DNA from: an uncultured Bacteroidales bacterium
GTDB lineage: Bacteria; Bacteroidota; Bacteroidia; Bacteroidales; UBA932
DNA: 43,505 bases
Reading direction: 5' to 3'
Assembly: GCA_905235995.1 (NCBI GenBank)
Contig: CAJONI010000039.1
Coordinates: 1 to 43,505 of the forward strand
Shown: positions 35,418 through 42,831 of the stretch, piece by piece
Numbering within the stretch: position 1 is the first letter of the stretch
Layout: the number at the start of each line of letters is the position of its first letter
The notes under the pieces: model-generated
The model's input: only the letters and a program-made list of their open reading frames with translations
Told to the model about the DNA's origin: nothing
Database searches by the model: none
Made by a program: the position numbers and the translations under genes

Positions 35418-36908
35418 GTGACCGACCTGCGCGATAAGCTTTCCGAGGTGCCGCACAGCCCCGGGGTGTACCGCTGGCTCGACGCCGACGGTACGATCAT
35501 CTATGTGGGCAAGGCCAAGGACCTGCGCAAGCGTACCGCTCAGTATTTCAGGCCGGAGCATCAGCTCGACCGGAAGACCCGCGCGCTGGTGGAGCACATC
35601 GCCGACATACGCTACACAGTGGTCGAGACCGAGGAGGACGCGCTGCTGCTCGAGAACAACCTCATCAAGCAGCTGCAGCCCCGCTACAACATACTCCTCA
35701 AGGACGACAAGACCTATCCCTGGATCTGCATACGCAAGGAAGCCTTCCCGCGCGTGATGCTCACCCGCCGCTACGTCAACGACGGCTCGCTCTACTACGG
35801 CCCCTACGCCTCCGTGCAGCACGCCCGCAGGCTGCTCGACCTGATGGGCAGCCTCTACAAGCTCCGCATCTGCGCCCACGCCCTGAGCCCCGAGCAGATA
35901 GAGGGAGGCAAGGTGCGCTGCTGCCTCAACTACCATCTCGACAAATGCGCCGGACCCTGCGAGGGCCTTTTCAGCGCAGAGGACTACGACGCCCAGATCG
36001 CCGAGATCAAGGCCATCCTCAGCGGCCGCACGCGCGTCGTGATGGCTTCCTGCCGCGAGAAGATGCAGCAGGCCGCCGCCGCTCTCCGCTTCGAGGAAGC
36101 CCAGGAGTGGAAGGAGAGGCTCGCGCTGCTGGAGGCCCACCATGAGCGGGAGAAGGCCGTGGGCCACGGCATCCTCGACATGGAGACCTACAGGCTCCTG
36201 AAGGAGAAGACCCTGCCGCGCCGCATCGAAAAGTCGGAAAAGGTGCTCGAGCAGATGAAGAAAGACCTGGGAATGTGCGTCCTGCCCCGCCATATCGAGT
36301 GCTTCGACAACTCCAACATCCAGGGCACGAACCCCGTGGCCTCATGCGTGGTGTTCCGCGACGCCCTGCCCAGCAAGAAGGACTACCGCCATTTCAAGAT
36401 CAAGACGGTGGTCGGCGCCAACGACTTCGCCTCGATGAAGGAAGTGCTGAACCGGCGCTACTCCCGTCTTATGGCCGAGGGCGAGGAACTTCCGCAGCTC
36501 ATAGTGATCGACGGCGGCCGGGGCCAGCTGAGCTTCGCCAGGGAAGCCCTGATGGAACTGGGCATCGCCGACCGGATCATGACCGTAGGCCTGGCCAAGC
36601 GCATGGAGGAGGTCATCCTGCCCGACGACCCCCTGCCCCTGTTCCTCGACCGCAACTCCAGCACCCTGAGGGTGATGATGCACATCCGCGACGAGGCGCA
36701 CCGCTTCGGCATCACCTTCCACCGTCAGCTGCGCACCAAGGGCCAGACGGTCAGCGCCCTGCGCTCGATCCCGGGCGTCGGGCCCAAGACCGAGGAGAAG
36801 CTGCTGAAGCATTTCAAGAGCGTAAAGCGGATGAAGGAAGCTTCGCTGGAAGAGCTTACGGCTGTTGTCGGTCCGAAGCTTGCCGAGCTAATCCGTTCCA
36901 CTGAATGA
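35418..36908 (+). CDS. uvrC: Compact excinuclease ABC subunit C
   Basis: Makes the two incisions in nucleotide excision repair. The 496-residue product starts at a GTG and has the GIY-YIG nuclease domain (about 10-95, SPGVYRW and IIYVGKAKDL), a cysteine cluster (152, 168, 177, 181) as in Fe-S UvrC, a UVR motif (about 205-240), the 5'-incision RNase-H-like domain with Asp297 (ECFDNSNIQG), Asp365 (VIDGGRGQ) and His428, and tandem helix-hairpin-helix motifs (about 445-495). Usual UvrC has about 600 residues; about 100 residues between the UVR motif and the second nuclease domain are missing here. The 3' end overlaps pnuC by 53 bases. Confidence 0.95.
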   Translation: MTDLRDKLSEVPHSPGVYRWLDADGTIIYVGKAKDLRKRTAQYFRPEHQLDRKTRALVEHIADIRYTVVETEEDALLLENNLIKQLQPRYNILLKDDKTYPWICIRKEAFPRVMLTRRYVNDGSLYYGPYASVQHARRLLDLMGSLYKLRICAHALSPEQIEGGKVRCCLNYHLDKCAGPCEGLFSAEDYDAQIAEIKAILSGRTRVVMASCREKMQQAAAALRFEEAQEWKERLALLEAHHEREKAVGHGILDMETYRLLKEKTLPRRIEKSEKVLEQMKKDLGMCVLPRHIECFDNSNIQGTNPVASCVVFRDALPSKKDYRHFKIKTVVGANDFASMKEVLNRRYSRLMAEGEELPQLIVIDGGRGQLSFAREALMELGIADRIMTVGLAKRMEEVILPDDPLPLFLDRNSSTLRVMMHIRDEAHRFGITFHRQLRTKGQTVSALRSIPGVGPKTEEKLLKHFKSVKRMKEASLEELTAVVGPKLAELIRSTE

Positions 36909-37557
36909 GGCCGTAGACGGCGTTGGCCAGCGCGAAGGCGAATAGCACGAGCGAGGCCACGGCGTGTTCCTGGCCGTCGGCCACCGCCATCACCCATTTG
37001 ACCACCTGGAAGGCGTCGAGCAGTATCCAGATATACCACTGCTCGGCTATAGCCCTGACCATCATATACATAGCTATGAAGGAAATGGCTGTCGTGGTGG
37101 CTTCGAGCCAGGGCTGGGCGTCGCCGATGAACGGGCGGGAGAGCAGCCAGGCGAAGAAGGGGATGAGCACCGCAGCCGCGGCCAACAGCACCAGCGCCAT
37201 CTTTCCGGTGAGGTGCTTCACCTCCACGGCGCCGCTCTCCGCGTTCTGGTTCTTCTTCCAGCTGAACCAGCCCACGAACTGCATGGGCAGGTAGTAGAGC
37301 AGGTAGAAGGCCGCGTCGGCGTAGTAGCGCGTGCGCCAGGCCACATAGATGTAGATTGCGTTGTAGACTATTCCGAAGGCGTAGTTCCAGAGGTTGCCGC
37401 GGGCCACGAGCACGAGGTTGATTACTCCCGTGACGGCCATCACGAAACCGAAGATGTCCTTGTCCCAGACAAGGCAGGTGAAGATGCTGACGAGCGTGGT
37501 CCCGAGAATCAGGAACCAGTCGAAAGCGTTGAGTCTGAAAGCTTTGGAATTTCCCAT
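36856..37557 (-). CDS. PnuC-family nicotinamide riboside/vitamin transporter
   Basis: The 233-residue product is an inner-membrane protein with about seven hydrophobic helices and PnuC features: NLWNYAFGIVYNAIYIYVAW, FVGWFSWKKNQ and the W-rich AIAEQWYIWILLDAFQVVKW. It resembles typical PnuC more closely than the paralogue at 24580-25170, so nicotinamide riboside is a reasonable but unproven substrate. No riboswitch or kinase gene is adjacent. It follows the outer-membrane peptidase-like gene by 18 bases on the same strand and probably shares its promoter. Its C-terminal 53 bases overlap the uvrC end in antisense. Confidence 0.88.
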   Translation of the reverse strand: MGNSKAFRLNAFDWFLILGTTLVSIFTCLVWDKDIFGFVMAVTGVINLVLVARGNLWNYAFGIVYNAIYIYVAWRTRYYADAAFYLLYYLPMQFVGWFSWKKNQNAESGAVEVKHLTGKMALVLLAAAAVLIPFFAWLLSRPFIGDAQPWLEATTTAISFIAMYMMVRAIAEQWYIWILLDAFQVVKWVMAVADGQEHAVASLVLFAFALANAVYGLIQWNGLARQASDRQQP

Positions 37558-37575
37558 GGTATTCTGGAGGCCTGC

Positions 37576-40572
37576 CTACAGGCCGGTGCTCATGACGAAC
37601 TGGAAGCGGCCCCGATCGCCTTCGATGTTGCGGCGGGAATAGCGCACGCCTATCTTGAAGTCGCTGCCTATGCGGAAGAGACGCGTTGTCACCATCAGCG
37701 CGGTGCCGTAGGAGAAGAAGGTGTGGGGCTCGAGGGTCACGTCGTAGCGCGGGAATTCCTGTGAGGCGCGGCCGCCGCCGGGCATCACGGGATGCGACTT
37801 GTCGTAGGCCAGGTCGACGAAGGGGATTATCATGAACCTCTTGAGATAGAAGAAGAAGCCTCCGTCCACGTCGCCGGCCCAGATGGGCAGGGCGTACTCG
37901 AGGGTGCCGCGGTGATAGTCCATCAGCACCTCCTTGGAGAAGCCGTAGGGCATCTTCACGAGGTTGTAGTCGGGATGGTAGCTGAACGAGCCCCAGGGCT
38001 GGTACTGGCGCCAGTAGGAGAGCTTGAAGCCGTCTTCCTTGCCGAAGCCTGGCAGATAGACCCAGGCGCGTATGCCGTAGATCGCGTTGCGGAGCATCTC
38101 GGGCGCTATCCTCATCTCCCCGCTGAGCTGCAGGCCGAAGCCAAGGCGGGGCGTGAGGCGTGCGGCGGGCTTCGCAAGCTGGGTGCTGAAGTTCAGCGTG
38201 CCTATGAGCAGCTGGGTCACGGGCGTCAAATCTCCCGTTCCGGCGTCTGGTTCGAGGAAACGGAACGAGTCGTTGGTCAGCACGTAGTTGACCTGCGGCA
38301 CGAAGCTCGTGTACCAGCCTCCGCGCGAGAAGTTGAGCGGTAGCGAGACCGCCGCATTGACCTTCAGTCCGGGCCGCGCGAGGGTGTCTATCTCCTGGAT
38401 GATACCCTTGCCTGGCTCGTAGGAAAGGTCCGTATGGGTCTGGCTGCGTTCGTTGAAGTCTACCGAGAGGTCGAAGCGGGGGTACAGGCCCGTATAGCTG
38501 AAGTGCGCGTGCGCGCCGTGGTGACGGTCGTGGTATGAGTAGCCCAGCGTGGTGACGAGCGTCCCAAGGTCGTTCTGCGAGAGCACCGTGGCGCCGAGGG
38601 AGGCATATTCGTACCAGTTGCTGAAATTGGTGAGGTCGAAGCCCTCGATATCGTTCATCAGGCGGTCGACGTTGGCATAGAACGGGGCCCAGGAGTGGAT
38701 GTGGAAGCCGTGGAGCAGCTTGCTGTAGCGGCGGCTCTCCAGCTTGTCTATCTTCTGCCGCAGGAGCGAGTCCTCTTCAGGGGTCAGGGCCTGCGTATGC
38801 TCTTCGGCCTGACGGCTGTTGCGGTCGGCCAGCAGGTCGTGGTAAGGTTCTGAGAATGAGGCTTCCTTCCATTGCAGGGCCTCGGGCGTCACCTTCACGG
38901 GCTGGTAGCCGCGGCGGTCGTAGTCGCCGTACCAGATGCTGCCGTCGTCGCCCACGTGCGGCTTCTCGGCGCTGTAGCGGGCGTTGGCTATGCGCCAGAG
39001 CCGGGGCTCGTCGCCGGCAGGGTCGAAGGCGTAGATGCAGCTGATCCCGTCGAGGTCGGAGACGAAGCTCAGGAGGCTGTCGCAGTAGGGCCGCAGGTCG
39101 CGGATCAGGCGGCTCTGCGGGGCGACGACCTCGCTCCAGGCGCCGTCATAGCGGTATATGCCCTGGCCTTCGGTGGTGATCACCGTCGCGTAGATGGCGC
39201 CGCCCATATCGGCAAGGCTGGTCACCTGGCCCTTTTCGGGCGCCGGGATGCGGTCGCGCAACTTCCCTTCGCGGTCGAGGACCACCACGTCGGAGCCGCC
39301 CTCCACCTTGTATTCGGCCGCCAGGATCGAGTCGCGGCCCGCCGAGGGCGTGGGATTGAGGTAGCGCGTGCGGCGGGTGAGGGTTTCGAAGCTGTTGCTT
39401 TCGGTGTCGTAGCGGCGTATCACCGACCAGCTGCGATGCTCCCAGCGCGGGTCGGGCACTATCTCCGAGAAGATGAACGAATGGTCGCTGTCGGCCACCA
39501 GGGTGCTGGTAGTGGCGGAGATGGGTCGTTTCCAGTGCCAGCGTCCAAGCGAGTCTATGCTGACCAGGCGCCGCTCGTGCCGCACTCCGCTCATCGTGGC
39601 GAAGGTCTCGCCGCCCAGTGGGATGGGGTTGGAAATCTCGGTATAGACTTTCTCGCGCTTTGCGAGCATTGGATCGAATTCGGTGTAGGGGGCCCTCAGC
39701 TCATACTCCCTGCTCCAGAGCTCGGTGCTGCGGGCGACGGCCAGAGCCCAGTTCCGGCGACGCTTCATGCCGGAAGCGTGGATGTAGGAGCGGTTCGACA
39801 CGCTGAATATCCTCCACCAGTCGCGCACCTGCTCCTCCAGGATGTCGCCCGCGACATAGTAGTTGCCCGAATTGTCGCGCATCGTGCTGGTGATCATGTA
39901 GCCGAAGGGATACTTGCCGGGGGTGTAGTTGCGGAAGGAGCCGTAGCGCAGGACCGTGTACCTGAGGGAGTCGCCTTCGAGGAACGAGGCCCTGAAGAAC
40001 TTCAGGAATTCGGGGTTGCGGCCCCGGCCCGAGGCGGTGAAGTCGGTCTCGTTCTGCACCGCGTCGCCTTCGAAGAGCACCTGCGAGGGGTGGACTCCGA
40101 CGCCCAGGCCCACGGACTGTTCGCCTGCGATGTAGCTCAGCACCTTATATATCCCTTTTGTGTAGTGGGACATCTGGCCGATATGCCGGCCTTCGTGCGT
40201 TGCCAGCTGCATCTCCCAGTTCAGGGCATAGAGGGGGTCGCCGGGAGGCGTGGTATAGAGTTCCAGGCGCCTCGGGGCCCAGACCACCGTGCCGTTGCTG
40301 TACATGTTGTAGGGATGCAGTATGATGGGCATCCTCGGGGTCTCGATGTGGAGGCCGGAGAGGGTCTGGTCGCGGGTCTTCTCGAAGGAGTAGAGGTACT
40401 CGCGCGAGAGGGAGTCGAGGCCGTCGGGGAAGATTATGTCGAAATGCTCGCTCCGCATCCTGTTCCAGCGCAGCCCGGAGGGGTCGCTACCGGTCTGGTA
40501 GTATTGCGCCAGGGCCGCTGGCGCGGAGAGCACCAGCGTAATGAACAGGAGTATCAGGCCTTTTTTTCGCAT
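37576..40572 (-). CDS. Outer-membrane protein with zinc-peptidase-like, propeller-like and barrel regions
   Basis: The 998-residue product has a signal peptide (about 1-22) and a gluzincin-like N-terminal region (about 35-260) with HEGRH (126-130) matching HExxH and a plausible third ligand in LFEGDA (Glu168). A middle beta-propeller-like region follows (about 300-580, repeated WSVIRRYDTESNSF-type blades), then a C-terminal half rich in alternating strands that reads as a beta-barrel. This suggests a self-anchored surface or periplasmic metallopeptidase; activity and substrate are not shown. A TTG at 40581 opens the frame earlier but overlaps the -7 box, so the ATG at 40572 is used. pnuC follows. 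Confidence 0.7.
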   Translation of the reverse strand: MRKKGLILLFITLVLSAPAALAQYYQTGSDPSGLRWNRMRSEHFDIIFPDGLDSLSREYLYSFEKTRDQTLSGLHIETPRMPIILHPYNMYSNGTVVWAPRRLELYTTPPGDPLYALNWEMQLATHEGRHIGQMSHYTKGIYKVLSYIAGEQSVGLGVGVHPSQVLFEGDAVQNETDFTASGRGRNPEFLKFFRASFLEGDSLRYTVLRYGSFRNYTPGKYPFGYMITSTMRDNSGNYYVAGDILEEQVRDWWRIFSVSNRSYIHASGMKRRRNWALAVARSTELWSREYELRAPYTEFDPMLAKREKVYTEISNPIPLGGETFATMSGVRHERRLVSIDSLGRWHWKRPISATTSTLVADSDHSFIFSEIVPDPRWEHRSWSVIRRYDTESNSFETLTRRTRYLNPTPSAGRDSILAAEYKVEGGSDVVVLDREGKLRDRIPAPEKGQVTSLADMGGAIYATVITTEGQGIYRYDGAWSEVVAPQSRLIRDLRPYCDSLLSFVSDLDGISCIYAFDPAGDEPRLWRIANARYSAEKPHVGDDGSIWYGDYDRRGYQPVKVTPEALQWKEASFSEPYHDLLADRNSRQAEEHTQALTPEEDSLLRQKIDKLESRRYSKLLHGFHIHSWAPFYANVDRLMNDIEGFDLTNFSNWYEYASLGATVLSQNDLGTLVTTLGYSYHDRHHGAHAHFSYTGLYPRFDLSVDFNERSQTHTDLSYEPGKGIIQEIDTLARPGLKVNAAVSLPLNFSRGGWYTSFVPQVNYVLTNDSFRFLEPDAGTGDLTPVTQLLIGTLNFSTQLAKPAARLTPRLGFGLQLSGEMRIAPEMLRNAIYGIRAWVYLPGFGKEDGFKLSYWRQYQPWGSFSYHPDYNLVKMPYGFSKEVLMDYHRGTLEYALPIWAGDVDGGFFFYLKRFMIIPFVDLAYDKSHPVMPGGGRASQEFPRYDVTLEPHTFFSYGTALMVTTRLFRIGSDFKIGVRYSRRNIEGDRGRFQFVMSTGL

Positions 40573-40578
40573 GAGCCG

Positions 40579-40586
40579 CAAAGTTA
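40579..40586 (-). promoter_or_regulatory. -7 box of the outer-membrane peptidase-like gene
   Basis: Reads TAACTTTG on the minus strand, an exact TAnnTTTG match, six bases before the ATG at 40572. It rules out the TTG start at 40581 and predicts a near-leaderless mRNA. Confidence 0.6.
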
Positions 40587-40610
40587 TAACAAAATCCGTT
40601 CCTAAAAACT

Positions 40611-40618
40611 TATCTTTG
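40611..40618 (+). promoter_or_regulatory. -7 box of the Stealth-tadA promoter
   Basis: Reads TATCTTTG, an exact TAnnTTTG match, seven bases before the ATG at 40626. It is back to back with the opposing promoter, 24 bases away. Confidence 0.6.
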
Positions 40619-40625
40619 TAGTGAA

Positions 40626-41507
40626 ATGGATGTCGTCATCACCTATGTGGACGGGACCGACCCGCTCTGGAAACGGGATTTCCTGGAGACAACCGGGCAG
40701 GAGACCAGGCCGCGGCGCTACCGCGACTGGGGGACCCTGCAGTTTCTGCTGAGGGGCCTGGAGAAGCATCTGAAGGGCATGGGGAAGCTGTTCCTGGTGG
40801 TAGCGCGCGAAAGCCAGGCGCCCGGCTGGATCGACCGCAGAGAGGTCGAAGTGGTGCTCCACGGGGACATCGTTCCGAAGGAACTGCTGCCGACCTTCAA
40901 CAGCACCACCATCGAGCTTTTCCTCCACCGCATACCGGGGCTTTCCGAGCGCTTCCTCTATTTCAACGACGACTGTTTCCTGATGGAAGACGCCTGCGAG
41001 GAGGATTTTTTCCCCGGCGGGCTGCCGGCCACGGGTTTCGCGCGGCATCTTTTCGCAAGCAACCTCTACAAGAAGCAGGTGCGGCGCTCCGACGTCCTGG
41101 CCTGCAAGGCTTTGGGGAAGGTGCCTCCGCTGTTCTTCCTCCGCCCCCAGCACAGCTGCCTGCCCTGTCTTCGCTGCGCGGGCGACGAACTTTTCGGACG
41201 CATGGGGCCTCAGATCATGGCTTCGCTGACCACCCTCCGGGAGCCGCAGAACCCCAATTTCTACATCTTCCTCGACTATCTGCGCCGGAGCGGACGGGCG
41301 AAGCGGAGGCGGCTCGACAGCCGTCACATCTCGCTCCAGGCGGTTTCGCCGGACGTGCTTCGCAGGGCGATCACTGAGCCGCGGGCGCAGCTGCTCTGCC
41401 TGGGCGACGTGGAGATGGGCCCGGAGCGCTACCAGAAGCTGCGCAATGCGATGATGGTTGCGTTCATGAAGCGCTATCCTGACGTTTCGAGATTTGAAAA
41501 GTATTGA
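40626..41507 (+). CDS. Stealth-family sugar-phosphate transferase
   Basis: Stealth proteins are hexose-1-phosphate transferases that build phosphodiester-linked surface polysaccharides. The 293-residue product has the four conserved regions in order: CR1 (MDVVITYVDGTDPLW), CR2 (about 35-125, RDWGTLQFLLRGLEKH through LSERFLYFNDDCFL), CR3 (PQHSCLPCL, about residue 178) and CR4 (about 258-293, LLCLGDVEMG to RYPDVSRFEK). No signal peptide, so it acts in the cytoplasm on nucleotide sugars. No capsule gene cluster surrounds it; tadA follows after two bases. The product of a lone Stealth gene in such a context is unknown. Confidence 0.88.
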   Translation: MDVVITYVDGTDPLWKRDFLETTGQETRPRRYRDWGTLQFLLRGLEKHLKGMGKLFLVVARESQAPGWIDRREVEVVLHGDIVPKELLPTFNSTTIELFLHRIPGLSERFLYFNDDCFLMEDACEEDFFPGGLPATGFARHLFASNLYKKQVRRSDVLACKALGKVPPLFFLRPQHSCLPCLRCAGDELFGRMGPQIMASLTTLREPQNPNFYIFLDYLRRSGRAKRRRLDSRHISLQAVSPDVLRRAITEPRAQLLCLGDVEMGPERYQKLRNAMMVAFMKRYPDVSRFEKY

Positions 41508-41509
41508 TC

Positions 41510-41944
41510 ATGGACAAAGACGAAATCTTCATGCGGGAGGCCTTGCGCGAGGCGCAGACGGCGGGCGATGCGGGCGAGGTGCCCGTGGGCGGCGTCGTGG
41601 TGTGCGGCGGGAAGGTCATCGCGCGGGCGCACAATCTCACCGAGACGCTGACCGACCCGACGGCGCACGCTGAGATGCAGCTCATAGGCATGGCTGCGGA
41701 TTATCTTGGGGGCAAATACTTGGATGATTGCACTTTATATGTTACGCTGGAGCCGTGTCCGATGTGTGCTGCGGCGCTTGGCTGGGCCCAACTGGGGCGC
41801 CTCGTCTACGGGGCCTCCGACCCCCGCCGGGGCTACACCCTCTTCACCCCGTCGCTCCTCCATCCCCGCACCGAAGTCAGCTCCGGCATCCTCGCCCCCG
41901 ACGCCTCCACCCTCCTGACCGACTTCTTCAAAAAGCAACGCTGA
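41510..41944 (+). CDS. tadA: tRNA-specific adenosine deaminase
   Basis: Converts adenosine to inosine at the wobble position of tRNA-Arg(ACG). The 144-residue product has the zinc-dependent deaminase motif HAE (53-55) with the catalytic glutamate and PCPMC (82-86), plus VPVGGVVV at the start and ASDPRRG near the end, in the TadA pattern. A guanine-deaminase-like specificity is a weaker alternative. The ATG at 41510 is used rather than a TTG two codons upstream. It is co-transcribed with the Stealth gene (two-base gap). Confidence 0.92.
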   Translation: MDKDEIFMREALREAQTAGDAGEVPVGGVVVCGGKVIARAHNLTETLTDPTAHAEMQLIGMAADYLGGKYLDDCTLYVTLEPCPMCAAALGWAQLGRLVYGASDPRRGYTLFTPSLLHPRTEVSSGILAPDASTLLTDFFKKQR

Positions 41945-41966
41945 ACTTTAAATCAAAAAATATTTA

Positions 41967-41974
41967 TACCTTTG
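41967..41974 (+). promoter_or_regulatory. -7 box of the tRNA-Gln promoter
   Basis: Reads TACCTTTG, an exact TAnnTTTG match, 38 bases before the mature tRNA 5' end. This gives a short precursor leader. Confidence 0.6.
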
Positions 41975-42012
41975 CATTTCCGCCTGGTATGCAGATTCCG
42001 GGACGGAGACCC

Positions 42013-42083
42013 TGAGATATGGTGTAATGGTAGCACAACAGATTTTGGTTCTGTTTGTTCAGGTTCGAATCCTGATATCTCAA
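42013..42083 (+). tRNA. tRNA-Gln (anticodon TTG)
   Basis: A complete cloverleaf can be drawn: acceptor stem TGAGATA with TATCTCA, D stem GTGT with GCAC, anticodon stem ACAGA with TCTGT around loop TTTTGGT (anticodon TTG), T stem TCAGG with CCTGA around TTCGAAT, discriminator A. The CCA end is not encoded. It has its own -7 box. Confidence 0.95.
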
Positions 42084-42138
42084 CGATAACCAACCAAGCA
42101 TTCCTGTGGAACCTCCGAGTAGTCTGAAAGGAAATGAC

Positions 42139-42158
42139 GGGAACCCAGCCGGGCTCCC
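42139..42158 (+). other. Hairpin between tRNA-Gln and the phosphopantetheinyl transferase gene
   Basis: GGGAACCC (42139-42146) folds on GGGCTCCC (42151-42158) with one internal mismatch and a four-base loop. There is no T run after it, so it is not a clear terminator; it may attenuate or process a tRNA-Gln read-through transcript. Confidence 0.4.
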
Positions 42159-42160
42159 TA

Positions 42161-42189
42161 CCATGGGATGTTTGCCCAAAACCCCATGG
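42161..42189 (+). promoter_or_regulatory. Stem-loop covering the phosphopantetheinyl transferase start codon
   Basis: CCATGGG (42161-42167) is perfectly complementary to CCCATGG (42183-42189). The 3' arm contains the likely start codon (42186-42188), while an alternative in-frame ATG (42168-42170) lies in the loop. The fold would hide one start and expose the other. Confidence 0.4.
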
Positions 42190-42821
42190 CACTATACCTG
42201 AAAAAAGAACTGGATGATGACGCCCGGATATACGTCTGGGAAATCACTGAGACCGAGCAAGAGCTGATGGCCAGCACCACCGTTCCCGAGAACGAGCTGG
42301 AAGAGCTGTCGTACACCAGGAGTGAAGCCCGCCGCAAGGAGAAACTTGCCGAGCGCGCGCTGCTCAACGAGATCTTCCCCGAGAAGCTCTACCTCGGCCA
42401 CCACGACAACGGCAAGCCGTATCTGCTGAATACGGCCATGGAGATCAGCATCTCCCACACCAGCCGCTTCGTGGCCATACTGCTCAGCCCCGATGAGAAC
42501 ATCGGCATCGATATCGAATGTCTCGACCGCGATTTCTCCGCAGTGGAGAAGAAGGCGCTGAGCGAAGATGAGCTGGAAGACCTCGACGAGCGCAAGAAGA
42601 ACCTCCAGCTGGCCATCTACTGGTGCGCCAAGGAGGCCATCTACAAGCGCATGTCGGTCAGCGGAGTCGATTTTGCAGAGCAGATAGAGGTCGAACGCTT
42701 CTCCCCCCGCGGCGAGGGCGAGATCGAAGCCACCTTCACCCACAAGGACGGCACCGAGATGGAGTTCGAGCTCAGCTATGAAGTAATAGAGAACCACGTG
42801 ATGGTATGGCTGGTGGGTTAA
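42186..42821 (+). CDS. 4'-phosphopantetheinyl transferase (Sfp type)
   Basis: Transfers phosphopantetheine from CoA to acyl or peptidyl carrier proteins. The 211-residue product has the Sfp-type motifs ISISHT (87-92), the Mg-binding IGIDIE (106-111) and WCAKEAIYK (146-154). No polyketide or peptide synthetase is nearby, so activation of the fatty-acid carrier protein or a flexirubin/aryl-polyene-type carrier is possible but not shown. The ATG at 42186 is preferred; MFAQNP from 42168 would add six residues. Both are tied up in a stem-loop. tyrS begins ten bases after the stop. No TAnnTTTG box is seen, so it may be read through from the tRNA-Gln promoter. Confidence 0.9.
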   Translation: MALYLKKELDDDARIYVWEITETEQELMASTTVPENELEELSYTRSEARRKEKLAERALLNEIFPEKLYLGHHDNGKPYLLNTAMEISISHTSRFVAILLSPDENIGIDIECLDRDFSAVEKKALSEDELEDLDERKKNLQLAIYWCAKEAIYKRMSVSGVDFAEQIEVERFSPRGEGEIEATFTHKDGTEMEFELSYEVIENHVMVWLVG

Positions 42822-42831
42822 AAATCAGAAC

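Noticed and set aside
40573-40581. TTG start for the outer-membrane peptidase-like protein
   Set aside because: The TTG is part of the -7 box TAACTTTG; the signal peptide begins properly at the ATG at 40572.
38872-40605. A 577-codon plus-strand frame opposite the outer-membrane peptidase-like gene
   Set aside because: Antisense shadow; it would also run across the opposing promoter region.
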